DNA from: Hydrococcus rivularis NIES-593
GTDB lineage: Bacteria > Cyanobacteriota > Cyanobacteriia > Cyanobacteriales > Microcystaceae
Direction: 5' to 3'
NCBI RefSeq assembly: GCF_001904635.1
Contig: NZ_MRCB01000024.1
Location: forward strand, 1 to 64,000
Length of the DNA: 64,000 nucleotides
Shown here: positions 44,234 to 54,346 of the stretch, one piece after another
Layout: each line of letters opens with the position of its first letter
Numbering within the stretch: the stretch's first letter is position 1
Made by a program: the position numbers and the translations under genes
Notes under the pieces: generated by a model
The model's input: only the letters and a program-made list of their open reading frames with translations
Database searches by the model: none
Told to the model about the DNA's origin: nothing

Positions 44234-46099
44234 ATGTTTGAGACGTTCAGCCAGAGTATCTGGTTGGTACCCTTGTACGCCTTGACGGGAGCGGTACTTG
44301 CCTTACCCTGGTCTCCTGGTATTATCCGTCAAACGGGACCGAGGCCTTCTGGATATATTAACGCCATTATGACCTTGATGGCGTTTCTTCATAGCTTGCT
44401 TGCCCTTCCAGCCACTTTGAACCATCCCCCTCAATATATCTCTTTTAACTGGCTTCATGTCGTCGATTTAAATATTTCCTTCGATATCGAAGTCTCCTCT
44501 GTCAATATCGGGGCATTGCTGTTAATTACGGGATTGAATCTCGCTGCCCAGATTTTCGCCATCGGGTATATGGAGATGGATTGGGGATGGGCGCGTTTTT
44601 ACTCCTTACTTGCCCTGTTTGAAGGAGGAATGTGTGCCCTGGCACTTTGCAATTCTCTGTTTTTCAGCTATGTCATTCTGGAAATCCTGACTCTGGGAAC
44701 TTACTTGTTAATTGGTTTGTGGTTCAATCAGTCTTTGGTAGTGACAGGGGCAAGGGATGCCTTTTTAACCAAACGGATAGGCGATTTAATTCTGCTAATG
44801 GGTGTAGTTGCCTTGTTGCCCATCGCGGGAACTTGGAACTATACCGAGTTGGCAGAGTGGGCAAGAACTGCAACGATTAGCCCTACTACCGCAACTCTCC
44901 TCTGTTTGGCACTAATTGCAGGTCCTCTGGGCAAATGCGCGCAATTCCCTTTGCATTTATGGTTGGATGAGGCGATGGAAGGTCCTATGCCCGCTACGAT
45001 TCTGCGGAATACCGTGGTCGTTTCTACTGGGGCATGGGTATTAATTAAGTTGCAACCGGTGTTTGCGCTGTCTTCCGTCGCTACTAATGTCATGATTTGG
45101 ATTGGTGCGGTAACGGCGGTGGGTGCTGCCGCGATCGCGATCGCGCAAATCGATCTCAAGCGTTGTCTATCCTACGTCGTCAGCGCCTATATGGGTTTGG
45201 TATTCATTGCCGTAGGAACGGGACAAACCCAAACCGCATTGACGCTGCTATTTACCTATGCGATCGCCATGTCTGTGTTAGTGATGAGTGTGGGCAATAT
45301 CATCTGGAACAATATTACTCAAGATATCACTCAATACGGCGGGCTTTGGTCGCGCCGTCCCATCACTGGCATTTGCTTTCTCGTAGGGGCAGCTTCTTTA
45401 GTTGCTTTTCCTCCCATGGGCTGTTTCTGGGTACTAACCGAGATGGCGGATAACCTGTTCCAGAACTATCCTTGGTCGATCGGCGTTTTGTTACTGGTTA
45501 ATGGATTAACTGCCTTTGGCGTTACCCGCGAGTTTTGCGCGATTTTTGGCGGCAAACCCAAGCAGATGACCGTTCGTTCTTTTGAAGCTTTCTGGCCTCT
45601 TACCCTGCCGATGACTATCGTAATGGGATTTGCCCTCCACGTACCTTTACTCCTCAAGCAATGGAATCTTCTCCCTGCCTGGGAAGACCTAAATTTGACC
45701 GTTGCTAGTTTCCTTGTCATCTCAACAGTCGTTGGCGGCGCTACGGCAGCTTATATTTATCTCGGCGATCGCATTGCCAAACCCGTACAATTTAAACCCA
45801 AAGCCCTACAAGATTTTTTTGCCTACGACCTTTATACTGCCAAACTTTACAAGTTAACAATCGTCTTTTTCGTAGGTTTGATTTCCCAAATTGTCTCTTG
45901 GTTCGACCGTTTTATTGTCGATGGCATCGTCAATTTAGTCGGCATAGCAACCGTCTTTAGCGGACAAAGCTTAAAATACAACGTCTCAGGTCAAACTCAA
46001 TTTTATTTCCTGTCAATTTTTTTAGGAGTTGTCTTTCTAGTCATTGCGATCGGTTGGCCTATACTCTCTCAAGTTTCCCTAGTATTTGGAGCTAATTAG
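44234..46099 (+). CDS. ndhF3: NDH-1 subunit NdhF3 (CO2-uptake type)
   Basis: 621 residues with about sixteen membrane helices, NuoL/NdhF family. The proton-channel motif is visible in GPLGKCAQFPLHLWLDEAMEGPMPATILRN, and the lateral helix region is present. It belongs to the NDH-1MS complex for inducible CO2 uptake on the thylakoid. The choice of F3 over F4 rests on its position in the order ndhF3-ndhD3-cupA. TTGAGG lies just before the ATG. The gap to the LysR gene is 65 bases, so readthrough is possible. Confidence 0.88.
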   Translation: MFETFSQSIWLVPLYALTGAVLALPWSPGIIRQTGPRPSGYINAIMTLMAFLHSLLALPATLNHPPQYISFNWLHVVDLNISFDIEVSSVNIGALLLITGLNLAAQIFAIGYMEMDWGWARFYSLLALFEGGMCALALCNSLFFSYVILEILTLGTYLLIGLWFNQSLVVTGARDAFLTKRIGDLILLMGVVALLPIAGTWNYTELAEWARTATISPTTATLLCLALIAGPLGKCAQFPLHLWLDEAMEGPMPATILRNTVVVSTGAWVLIKLQPVFALSSVATNVMIWIGAVTAVGAAAIAIAQIDLKRCLSYVVSAYMGLVFIAVGTGQTQTALTLLFTYAIAMSVLVMSVGNIIWNNITQDITQYGGLWSRRPITGICFLVGAASLVAFPPMGCFWVLTEMADNLFQNYPWSIGVLLLVNGLTAFGVTREFCAIFGGKPKQMTVRSFEAFWPLTLPMTIVMGFALHVPLLLKQWNLLPAWEDLNLTVASFLVISTVVGGATAAYIYLGDRIAKPVQFKPKALQDFFAYDLYTAKLYKLTIVFFVGLISQIVSWFDRFIVDGIVNLVGIATVFSGQSLKYNVSGQTQFYFLSIFLGVVFLVIAIGWPILSQVSLVFGAN

Positions 46100-46262
46100 T
46101 AAATGATTCATCAGTCTTTTGTAACAATTACTCAACCATTAGAAAGAACAACAAGGTGTGAGTGAATGAGCAGAAATAATCAAATTTTAAATGTATCGCG
46201 TCGCAATTTAATTAAGTAGTCAAATAACAAACGACCGACAACTAACTACTCATAAAACCTCT

Positions 46263-47771
46263 ATGCTAAGTACTTTACTTTGGCTACCTATTTTAGGGGC
46301 AGCAATCGTTGGAATTTTTCCAAACCAAAAGGAAACGAAAAGATTGCGCCAGATTACGATAGCGTTTGCGATCGCGTCTTTTGCTTGGTCGCTTATGCTG
46401 CTAACTCAGTTCGATATAAACAATCCCGGATTGCAGTTTAAAGAATATTTTTCCTGGGCGGAACCAATTGGCTTGAGTTATAGTTTGGCAGTCGATGGAC
46501 TATCGATGCCCTTATTAGTTTTAAGTAGTTTTTTAACCATGATTGCCATCTATGCTACGGCAGAAAACGCCGAACGACCTCGCCTAAAATATTCCCTATT
46601 TCTTCTGATCAATGCGGGGATTGCTGGGGCATTAATGGCGCAGAATTTACTTTTGTTCATTCTTTTCTACGAATTAGAGTTAATTCCGTTTTATCTGGCG
46701 ATCGCGATTTGGGGAGGAGAAAAACGAGGCTATGCTTCGATTAAATTCCTTCTCTATACAGCCGTATCTGGCTTATTAGTTTTGGCAGCTTTTCTTGGCA
46801 TTGGTTTCTTAAGCGGATCTCCAAATTTCGATTACCAATCGCTAACGACGACAGAATTATCTTTCAAGACGCAATTAATTTTACTGACTCTACTCCTGGT
46901 TGGTTTTGGCATCAAAATCCCCTTGGTTCCTTTACATACTTGGTTGCCAGATGCCTATACCGAAGCTTCACCAGCCGTAGCAATTCTATTAGGAGGTATC
47001 CTAGCAAAACTGGGAACCTATGGCTTAATTCGGTTTGGTTTGCAGCTATTTCCCGAAACTTGGTCGCTGGTAGCCCCTGGACTTGCCATTATCGGTACGG
47101 TTAGCGTTGTCTATGGGGCATTAAGCGCGATCGCGCAAAAAGATATCAAGCGCATGGTTGCCTATAGTTCTATCGGTCACATGGGCTATATGCTGGTAGC
47201 GGCTGCGGCGGGAACGGCGTTAAGCGTTTTAGGTTCCGTCTCGCAAATGGTCAGCCACGGTTTGATTTTAGCCCTACTGTTCTATTTAGTGGGCATCATC
47301 GAACGCAAAGTTGGCACCCGCGACATCAATGTCCTCAACGGTTTAATGAATCCCATTCGAGGATTGCCCACCATCAGCGCCCTTCTTATCCTAGGAGGAA
47401 TGGCTAGCGCGGGAATTCCCGGTTTAGTAGGTTTTGTAGCTGAATTTATCGTTTTTCAAGGCAGTTTCTCGGCTTTCCCCATTCCTACACTTTTGTGCAT
47501 TATCGCCTCCGGTTTAACTGCCGTTTACTTCGTTATTCTGCTCAACCGCACTTGCTTTGGCAAGCTGGATAATTACACGGCATATTACCCAAAAGTACTG
47601 CGATCTGAAAGCATTCCTGCGATCGTCTTAACTGCCGTCATTTTATTTTTAGGCATTCAACCCACTTGGTTGGTGCGCTGGATCGAACCAACTACGAGTT
47701 CAATGGTAGCCAATCTTCCCGCGTTCGGTCAGCAAGTCGCTATAGACTATCAACCATCACTCGATAAGTAG
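46263..47771 (+). CDS. ndhD3: NDH-1 subunit NdhD3 (CO2-uptake type)
   Basis: 502 residues with about fourteen membrane helices, NuoM/NdhD family. Conserved residues include the Glu in FYELELIPFYLAI and the Lys in GFGIKIPLVPLHTWLPDAYTEASP, both used in proton pumping. It forms the distal membrane module with NdhF3 on which CupA sits. The 163-base gap from ndhF3 has no gene and no clear terminator. Assignment as D3 rather than D4 is by operon order. Confidence 0.88.
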   Translation: MLSTLLWLPILGAAIVGIFPNQKETKRLRQITIAFAIASFAWSLMLLTQFDINNPGLQFKEYFSWAEPIGLSYSLAVDGLSMPLLVLSSFLTMIAIYATAENAERPRLKYSLFLLINAGIAGALMAQNLLLFILFYELELIPFYLAIAIWGGEKRGYASIKFLLYTAVSGLLVLAAFLGIGFLSGSPNFDYQSLTTTELSFKTQLILLTLLLVGFGIKIPLVPLHTWLPDAYTEASPAVAILLGGILAKLGTYGLIRFGLQLFPETWSLVAPGLAIIGTVSVVYGALSAIAQKDIKRMVAYSSIGHMGYMLVAAAAGTALSVLGSVSQMVSHGLILALLFYLVGIIERKVGTRDINVLNGLMNPIRGLPTISALLILGGMASAGIPGLVGFVAEFIVFQGSFSAFPIPTLLCIIASGLTAVYFVILLNRTCFGKLDNYTAYYPKVLRSESIPAIVLTAVILFLGIQPTWLVRWIEPTTSSMVANLPAFGQQVAIDYQPSLDK

Positions 47772-47827
47772 TTGAGTTCTCAATTGAGATGAAATCTATT
47801 CCCCTTGCGTAAGCGAGATGCTGCTGA

Positions 47828-47849
47828 CGGGCAAGATGCCCGCACTACA
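47828..47849. repeat. REP-like hairpin in the ndhD3-cupA gap
   Basis: CGGGCAAGATGCCCGCACTA-type sequence; CGGGCA pairs with TGCCCG perfectly. It is almost identical to 13545-13566 in the cmpB-cmpC gap. Probably one of many copies in the genome. Confidence 0.5.
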
Positions 47850-47885
47850 ATTTACAAATTCAAAAACGAATTGAACTATTGAACT

Positions 47886-49187
47886 ATGGTAGAAACTGCT
47901 GAGAAACCCAAAACTAAATTACCTCCTTCAACCCATGAATTTGCTGAGATAGTTCATCGCTTGGAAGCCGGCGGTTCGATGCTACCCGATACGCCAGAAA
48001 ATCTAATGCAAATCATCGGTATTTATAAAGCCTATGCCGTACCGATGGACTTTTACTGGCGCGATCTCCTTTATATTGCCGAACGGGTTTTTCTCGATCC
48101 GCTTCCCTTCTTTAAATACTTCTTACCTCAAGAATATTTAGACCTTCACAATCACTATGCTGGAGACGATGCAGATTTAAGAATTTGGCGCGGACAAGCA
48201 ACTGCCCATCCCGAACTTCTCGAATTTATGGAGAAGGGGAAAACATTCAAAATGCCCAAACTATTCCACCATCTCTGGCACGATCGCATTAACATGGAGT
48301 TTGCCGAAGAATGTATGCGTGCTATGTTCTGGCACGGTCGAGATATGGGCTGGGGATTGTTTGATGCCTATTTAGATAGTGACGAATATAAGGCTAATGC
48401 CGATCGCGCCATCAAAGCTTATTTCAAATACAATCCCCCAATGCTGGCGCTTTATAAACTCTTCCCAGACATGTTCTTAGAACAAGTCAGAATGATGTCT
48501 TATTATTCTAATTTGGGCTTGTTCTGGGAAGTTATGGCACCCGTTTTCTTTGAGATGTCCGATATCTACGACGAAGGCGGATTTAAAGGCGTTCCCGATG
48601 CGATGAATTTCTTAGTTAACGGGATTTTTGCCATTGCCGGTCGTCCGATTTACCATCACGTCTATATTCGGGGTGAATGCTACGAAATTATCCCCAAATC
48701 AAAGGGATTTATGTGGCTGTACGAAGCAGCATTACCTTACGTAGAAGCTGTATTTTATCGGACTTCCCCCTTCCGAGGAACGAAATCTTATAACGCGCAG
48801 GCAAAAGAAGTTCCCGACGAGCAAAAAGACTTTCATTACGGTATTTTATATGCCGATGTTTTCCCCGTGGGAACGGCTGGCATTCCGCCAACATTGTTGA
48901 TGGATGATATGTATCATTTCCTTCCTGGTTATCTGAAAGATTATTATCATAAGCATTGTCGAGGAGAAGACGATATTCTCATTCAATTGGGTATTAGTTT
49001 CCAGCGATCGATGTACAATGTGACTTCGGCAGTTATTCAAGCATTGCGTACTGCGCTTTTATATCCTTTAGACGACCCCAATCCGAAGCATTTAATGGCA
49101 AATCGGAGATTTTTTGAAGCACAACTCGATCGATTCATCCGTCCCGAATCCCGCCTAAGAGAGATTCAAAGTCAGAATTATCGATAA
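47886..49187 (+). CDS. cupA: CO2 hydration protein CupA (ChpY)
   Basis: 433 residues recognised as the CO2 hydration protein family. Typical stretches are PMDFYWRDLLYIAERVFLDPLPFFKYF, FHHLWHDRINMEFAEECMRAMFWHGRDMGWG and GRPIYHHVYIRGECYEI. CupA binds the NdhF3/NdhD3 arm and turns CO2 into bicarbonate in an energy-coupled way. Conserved His residues likely hold the zinc, by analogy to the known structures. Its length fits CupA, not the shorter CupB. The usual small partner cupS does not follow; gluconokinase does. Confidence 0.92.
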   Translation: MVETAEKPKTKLPPSTHEFAEIVHRLEAGGSMLPDTPENLMQIIGIYKAYAVPMDFYWRDLLYIAERVFLDPLPFFKYFLPQEYLDLHNHYAGDDADLRIWRGQATAHPELLEFMEKGKTFKMPKLFHHLWHDRINMEFAEECMRAMFWHGRDMGWGLFDAYLDSDEYKANADRAIKAYFKYNPPMLALYKLFPDMFLEQVRMMSYYSNLGLFWEVMAPVFFEMSDIYDEGGFKGVPDAMNFLVNGIFAIAGRPIYHHVYIRGECYEIIPKSKGFMWLYEAALPYVEAVFYRTSPFRGTKSYNAQAKEVPDEQKDFHYGILYADVFPVGTAGIPPTLLMDDMYHFLPGYLKDYYHKHCRGEDDILIQLGISFQRSMYNVTSAVIQALRTALLYPLDDPNPKHLMANRRFFEAQLDRFIRPESRLREIQSQNYR

Positions 49188-49291
49188 TAAGTCCGCTAGG
49201 CGCAATGCCAAACTTCGACCTAGTAATCTTGAGGGGTGCGCGATCGCAAAACAATTAAACTTAGAAATGGATCGATATTCTGGTAACAAAC

Positions 49292-49816
49292 TTGGGAAGT
49301 GCAAACGCGATCGAGCCGAGAATCTGCATTCTCATGGGCGTGTCCGGTTCGGGAAAATCTACTGTCGGTAGATTGCTCGCTCAAATAGTGGGCTGGCAAT
49401 TTTATGACGGAGACGATTTTCATCCACTCGAAAATCTTGCTAAGATGAGTCGCGGAATTCCGCTTAGCGATCGCGATCGCCAGCCTTGGCTGTTAGCATT
49501 GCGGGATTTAATCGATGAGGTGCGGCGCAACAAAAGTCATGCAATTATTGCTTGCTCTGCTCTCAAGCAAGGTTATCGAGATCTGCTACAGGGGGATCGA
49601 CAAGATCTTCTCTGGGTTTATTTCAAAGGGAGCTACGAGCAGATTTGGCAGCGAATACAGCAGCGACAGCAGCATTTTATGAAAGCCGAACTGTTACGCT
49701 CTCAGTTCGAGTCGCTAGACGAACCCGAAAATGCCATCGCGATCGACATCTCCCGAACTCCAGGAGATATCGCCATGCAAATTGCCAAAATTCTCAACGA
49801 GAAAAAAAGCTGGTAG
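49292..49816 (+). CDS. Gluconokinase
   Basis: 174 residues of the GntK/IdnK family: P-loop MGVSGSGKST (near residues 15-24), then FYDGDDFHPLENLAKM (substrate Asp and His), IPLSDRDRQPWL and the late HFMKAELLRSQFESLDEPE. It phosphorylates gluconate to 6-phosphogluconate. The frame opens at TTG 49292, with no good ribosome site and no earlier in-frame ATG before a stop. A start at ATG 49334 would remove the first beta strand, so the TTG is preferred. Confidence 0.85.
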   Translation: MGSANAIEPRICILMGVSGSGKSTVGRLLAQIVGWQFYDGDDFHPLENLAKMSRGIPLSDRDRQPWLLALRDLIDEVRRNKSHAIIACSALKQGYRDLLQGDRQDLLWVYFKGSYEQIWQRIQQRQQHFMKAELLRSQFESLDEPENAIAIDISRTPGDIAMQIAKILNEKKSW

Positions 49817-49849
49817 TGACACTTTAATGCCGCCACTACCAATCAACTA

Positions 49850-50788
49850 TTAAGCCGCGTGTTGGCGATACCAATCAATCGTATTTTTCAAGCCCTGTTT
49901 AAAGTCCATCTGAGCTGTAAAGCCAAAAGTCTCTTTCGCTCTAGTAGTATCGAGACAGCGACGCGGTTGACCGTTGGGTTTGTCGGTCTCCCAAACAATT
50001 TCGCCATCGAATTCCATTAGTTCGCAAATTAATTCCACCAAATTACGAATAGAAATTTCGTAATTCGTTCCCAGATTGACGGGTTGGTCGCCGTCATACT
50101 TCTGAGTTGCCATGACAATTCCCCGCGCCGCATCGGTAGAATAAAGAAACTCGCGGGTAGGACTCCCATCGCCCCAAACGGGAAGCTGTTTGTCTCCCCT
50201 TTGCTGGGCTTCGTATACCTTGCGAATCAAGGCTGGGATGACGTGAGAACTACGGGGATCGAAATTGTCTTCGGGTCCGTACAAATTGACGGGCAGAAGA
50301 TAAATTCCATTAAACCCATATTGCTGCCTATAAGACTGAAGTTGAACTAAAAGCGCTTTTTTGGCAATGCCGTAGGGCGCGTTCGTTTCTTCTGGATAGC
50401 CATTCCAAAGATCGTCTTCTTTAAAGGGTACGGGGGTAAACTTGGGATAGGCACAAATGGTACCGACGCAGACAAACTTTTCAACTCCCGCTTGATAGGC
50501 GGCATGAATTAACTGAGCGCCCATCATCAAGTTGTCGTAAAAAAGTTCTGCTGGTTTTTCTCGGTTTAACCCGATGCCACCGACATGAGCGGCTAAGTGA
50601 ACGACAATATCCTGCTGTTCGACCGCTCTTTGACAATTTTCGAGAACGCGCAAATCGCAATCGCGGGAACGGGGAGTTGTAATTTTATCTAGGTTGGCTC
50701 CTGCCTGGCACAACTGCTCGACTACCTGACGACCAAGAAACCCAGCGCCACCCGTAACCAGAATACGTTTGTTGCTTAAATCTAGCAT
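49850..50788 (-). CDS. fcl: GDP-L-fucose synthase
   Basis: 312 residues, extended SDR: NAD(P) site [12 protein letters not shown], catalytic Ser and the YxxxK in [10 protein letters not shown], and [12 protein letters not shown]. It converts the GDP-4-keto-6-deoxymannose made by GMD into GDP-L-fucose, using NADPH. It lies directly downstream of gmd on the same strand, separated by about 100 bases of small repeats. Role: donor for fucose in surface polysaccharide. Confidence 0.9.
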   Translation of the reverse strand: MLDLSNKRILVTGGAGFLGRQVVEQLCQAGANLDKITTPRSRDCDLRVLENCQRAVEQQDIVVHLAAHVGGIGLNREKPAELFYDNLMMGAQLIHAAYQAGVEKFVCVGTICAYPKFTPVPFKEDDLWNGYPEETNAPYGIAKKALLVQLQSYRQQYGFNGIYLLPVNLYGPEDNFDPRSSHVIPALIRKVYEAQQRGDKQLPVWGDGSPTREFLYSTDAARGIVMATQKYDGDQPVNLGTNYEISIRNLVELICELMEFDGEIVWETDKPNGQPRRCLDTTRAKETFGFTAQMDFKQGLKNTIDWYRQHAA

Positions 50789-50804
50789 AGTTTTTTATCC
50801 TTAG

Positions 50805-50895
50805 TCCCTAGTCAGCGCTCGGCGCTCAGCTATCAGTTATCAGCGATTAAAAACTTTCTAACTGATAACTGATAACTGATTAACTAATAACTGAT
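50805..50895. repeat. TAACTGATAACTGAT-type repeats between gmd and fcl
   Basis: TATCAGTTATCAGCG on the left and TAACTGATAACTGATAACTG on the right are complementary, so the gap can fold on itself. The same family appears just after the histidine kinase stop (10681-10700). Common cyanobacterial intergenic filler, not a CRISPR. Confidence 0.55.
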
Positions 50896-51978
50896 TTAGT
50901 CCACCATAACGCCTACATTCTGACGAATATAAGCATTATCTAGCAAGAGTTGCCCGTTGTGAGAGCCATTGGGAGAGGGAATTCCTAAAGCAGCAAGATC
51001 GGCATCTACCATTAAACGGACTAACTCTTCAAAGGTAACAGATGGCTGCCAGCCAAGTTTTCGTTTGGCTTTAGCAGGATCGCCTATGAGTAAATCTACT
51101 TCCGCAGGACGCAGATAGCGCTCGTCAAAGGCAACGTAGTCTTCCCAATTAAGATTGACGTAACCAAAAGCGATCTCTAAAAATTCTCTAACCTCGTGAG
51201 TTTCTCCTGTGGCAACGACATAATCATCTGGTTCGCTTTGCTGTAGCATCAGCCACATCGCTCTAACGTAATCTTTAGCATAGCCCCAGTCCCGCTTGGC
51301 ATCCAAATTGCCTAGATACATCTTTTTCTGGCTGCCTGCTACGATTCGAGCAAGTGCCCTAGTAATCTTGCGAGTGACAAACGTTTCGCCGCGACGGGGG
51401 GATTCGTGATTGAACAAAATTCCGTTACAAGCAAACAATCCGTAGGACTCTCGATAGTTTACCGTTTGCCAATGAGCGTAAACTTTAGCGCAGGCATAGG
51501 GACTGCGAGGATAGAAGGGGGTTGTTTCCTTTTGGGGGATTTCCTGTACCTTGCCAAACATCTCGGACGAACCCGCTTGATAGAAGCGGACTTCAATTCC
51601 CGTGCGTTGTTGGTAATCGCGAATTGCTTCTAGCAACCGCAGCGTTCCCATTCCTACCGAATCTACCGTGTATTCTGGAGAATCGAAGCTAACGCGAACG
51701 TGAGATTGAGCGCCTAGATTATAAATTTCTACGGGTTGAACTTGCTCCAGAATGCGGCGCAGAGTGGTTCCATCCGTTAAGTCTCCGTAGTGTAGAAACA
51801 ACCGCGCATCTGGGTTGTGCGAATCGACGTAGATATGATCGATGCGATCGGTATTAAACGTGGATGTTCGGCGAATAATGCCATGAACTTCATATCCTTT
51901 TTCTAGCAATAATTCGCTCAAATAAGAACCATCTTGACCAGTAATACCGGTAATCAGCGCTCGCTTGGGTTGAGTCAT
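50896..51978 (-). CDS. gmd: GDP-mannose 4,6-dehydratase
   Basis: 360 residues: NADP site [25 protein letters not shown], catalytic Thr/Glu in SSEMFG, and [15 protein letters not shown] with the YxxxK. It makes GDP-4-keto-6-deoxy-D-mannose, the substrate of the next gene's product. AGGAC precedes the ATG. First of a gmd-fcl pair; the sugar transferase upstream on the same strand is separated by 250 bases. Confidence 0.93.
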   Translation of the reverse strand: MTQPKRALITGITGQDGSYLSELLLEKGYEVHGIIRRTSTFNTDRIDHIYVDSHNPDARLFLHYGDLTDGTTLRRILEQVQPVEIYNLGAQSHVRVSFDSPEYTVDSVGMGTLRLLEAIRDYQQRTGIEVRFYQAGSSEMFGKVQEIPQKETTPFYPRSPYACAKVYAHWQTVNYRESYGLFACNGILFNHESPRRGETFVTRKITRALARIVAGSQKKMYLGNLDAKRDWGYAKDYVRAMWLMLQQSEPDDYVVATGETHEVREFLEIAFGYVNLNWEDYVAFDERYLRPAEVDLLIGDPAKAKRKLGWQPSVTFEELVRLMVDADLAALGIPSPNGSHNGQLLLDNAYIRQNVGVMVD

Positions 51979-52230
51979 TTCTAATTGTCCTGTCCTTGGT
52001 AGGTATTTATAGAAATATTAGATACGGATGGCACAGCTTGACCTAGCTGTCGCCAAAAACTAAATTTCAACGAACATGTAAATATCTTTCCTAAATTAAC
52101 CTAAAAGCTTGCCTGGTGGTTAAAAAAAAATCAACAATTTTTCAAAGTTTTTGTAAAGTTTGAAGCCGTTAGTTCTAGGAGAATTGCCTGGAAACTAACG
52201 ACTCATAACTCAATGACTAATGAATGGAGT

Positions 52231-52962
52231 TTAATAAGCTCCATTGCTATGAGGAAAGATAATTACACCAATTGTTTTGACAATTATCCACAGATCCATT
52301 AACCAGTTGCGGCAATTGACGTAGTAGACATCTATTTGGACTCGTTGGGGATAGGGAATATCATTACGTCCAGAGACTTGCCATAATCCCGTAATTCCTG
52401 GTCGAATGGTTAGCACTTTTTCGATACGATTTCCGTATTTACACAACTCTTCTGGAACTAGGGGACGAGGACCGACTACGCTCATATCTCCCATCAGCAC
52501 GTTCCAAAATTGAGGAAATTCGTCAAGGCTAGTCAAGCGCAAAAACTTGCCAATCCAGGTAATTCGGGGATCGTCGCGCAGTTTAAAGTTGTTTTCAAAC
52601 TCTTCGCGCATCTGAGGCGAATTTGCTACGATCGCCTCTAGAATTTCGTCAGCATCGCGAACCATAGTTCTGAACTTGATACAGCCGAAGCGCTTATAGT
52701 TTTTGCCAACTCGTTGCTGGACGTAGAAAATCGGACCGGGCGAACTAATGGCGATTAACAGCGCCAAGATCAAATAAAGCGGCGACAAGAAAATCAGAAC
52801 TAACAGAGAAAAGACTACATCGAACATTCGCTTGGTAAAATCCCCATCAAAAGTTTGAGTCCACGATTTATAAAATTTTTTCGAGGAAACCGAGGATAGG
52901 GAACCGCGTTGCATCAAAACTCGCAAGGCTTTGATGCGTATAAATTGGCTATTAGCAGTCAT
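52231..52962 (-). CDS. Undecaprenyl-phosphate sugar transferase (initiating)
   Basis: 243 residues of the bacterial sugar transferase family. One membrane segment lies near residues 46-72 (KRMFDVVFSLLVLIFLSP), followed by PGPIFYVQQRVG, FGCIKFRTM, LRLTSLDEFPQFWNVL, MSVVGPRPL and PGITGLWQVSGR. It puts the first sugar phosphate on the lipid carrier for exopolysaccharide. It lacks the large multi-helix N-terminal part of WcaJ and so is the short form. The gap downstream to gmd shows AT-rich sequence only. Confidence 0.87.
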   Translation of the reverse strand: MTANSQFIRIKALRVLMQRGSLSSVSSKKFYKSWTQTFDGDFTKRMFDVVFSLLVLIFLSPLYLILALLIAISSPGPIFYVQQRVGKNYKRFGCIKFRTMVRDADEILEAIVANSPQMREEFENNFKLRDDPRITWIGKFLRLTSLDEFPQFWNVLMGDMSVVGPRPLVPEELCKYGNRIEKVLTIRPGITGLWQVSGRNDIPYPQRVQIDVYYVNCRNWLMDLWIIVKTIGVIIFPHSNGAY

Positions 52963-53033
52963 CTTACTCCTTCACATCACATCACACCACACTGTCCCGA
53001 TCATAAAGCCAGAAGACCATTATTATGGCGAAT

Positions 53034-54197
53034 CTATCTAAAAAAGTCGCAATTTTTGTCAGAATCTTTTGAGGGAAAGTTCTGACAACAGTCTTCGATA
53101 AAGGCTAAATAGGAGGTTTCAAAGATTTTGGGGCTAAAATTAGCTGCCCTGGTCCGACAACTTTCTGGATTGATTTGACCTTGAAATTGGCAAAAAGTTT
53201 CAACGGCTTTGACTAGAGCTTCTGGGATTTGAGGGGAAAACAACAGTCCCGTTCCCGTTTCTGGAAATTGGCGAATATCTAGCACGGTTTCTAACGCACC
53301 GCCCTCTCCGTAGGCAATGACGGGCGTTCCGCAGGCTTGGGCTTCTACTGGAGCAATCCCAAAGTCTTCGCAGGCAGCATAGACAAAAGCTTTAGCGTTA
53401 GCCATATATTGCTCGACGACTTCATTGGGCTGCGCCCCTAAAATTTGAATATTGGGCTTGGCAATTTGGCGAATTCGCCTAAGTTCGGGTCCGTCGCCGA
53501 TAATAACCAGAGGATAGCCCAACTGATTGAATGCTTCGACAATTAGAGAAACTTTTTTATAACTAACCAAGCGAGACACGGTCAGATAAAAGTCTTCTTT
53601 TTGCGCTTGAAAAGAGAAGCGATCGCAATTCACTGGCGGGTAAATTACTTTTGCTTGACGGCGATAACAACGCCAAATGCGCCTAGCAGTATGATAGGAA
53701 TTGGCAATGAAGTAGTCAACTCGATTGGCAGCAATTACGTCCCACTGACGAACTCGATGCAGGATGTAGCGGATAAAAGTACCGGGCAAGCCACGTCCTA
53801 GGCGACTAGCATTGAGATAGTCGAATGTCAAGTCCCAAGCATAACGCATGGGCGTATGACAATAGCAGATGTGTAGCTGATCGGGATTGACGAGTACCCC
53901 TTTGGCGACTGCGTGGGATGAGGAGAGAATCACATCGTACTGCCGCAAATCTAGCTGTTCGATCGCTAGGGGCAGCAGGGGCAAATATTTCTGAACGCCG
54001 TTGCGAGCCAAAGGAAAATGTTGTAGAAACGTCGTTCCAATCTTTCGTCCATAGAGATAACTCTGGGGATTGACGGATTCAAAGTCAATTAAGGCATAAA
54101 GATCGGCATCGATGTGGCGCAAGATTTCGCGCACGACTAACTCCGAACCGCCCGTGGCTTTGGGAGTTAGCCACTCGTGAACCAGAGCGTATTTCAT
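53034..54197 (-). CDS. Family 4 glycosyltransferase (mannosyltransferase-like)
   Basis: 387 residues, GT-B fold. It starts MKYALVHEWLTPKATGGSE, has CHTPMRYAWDL typical of WbaZ-like mannosyltransferases, and the donor site with E-x7-E in CEDFGIAPVEAQACGTPVIAYGEGGA. It probably extends the lipid-linked sugar made by the transferase downstream of it. It is the first gene of the minus-strand run GT4, sugar transferase, gmd, fcl. Confidence 0.85.
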   Translation of the reverse strand: MKYALVHEWLTPKATGGSELVVREILRHIDADLYALIDFESVNPQSYLYGRKIGTTFLQHFPLARNGVQKYLPLLPLAIEQLDLRQYDVILSSSHAVAKGVLVNPDQLHICYCHTPMRYAWDLTFDYLNASRLGRGLPGTFIRYILHRVRQWDVIAANRVDYFIANSYHTARRIWRCYRRQAKVIYPPVNCDRFSFQAQKEDFYLTVSRLVSYKKVSLIVEAFNQLGYPLVIIGDGPELRRIRQIAKPNIQILGAQPNEVVEQYMANAKAFVYAACEDFGIAPVEAQACGTPVIAYGEGGALETVLDIRQFPETGTGLLFSPQIPEALVKAVETFCQFQGQINPESCRTRAANFSPKIFETSYLAFIEDCCQNFPSKDSDKNCDFFR

Positions 54198-54346
54198 AGG
54201 TCGATCGGACAGCGAGCATTGGTTTCCAAAACGGTAACAAGATAAAGTTTTTCAGTTTTTCGGTGGCACAGTAGAAATAGAAGCGATCGCCAATTCGCAG
54301 TTGGCTGAAAGCTTAGTCAACGGTATTGGTATGAGGAGCAACAAAA

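Noticed and set aside
50831-50895. Short regular repeats that might suggest a CRISPR
   Set aside because: Units are about 8-10 bases with no spacers and belong to the TAACTGATAACTGA intergenic filler family. No cas genes are present.
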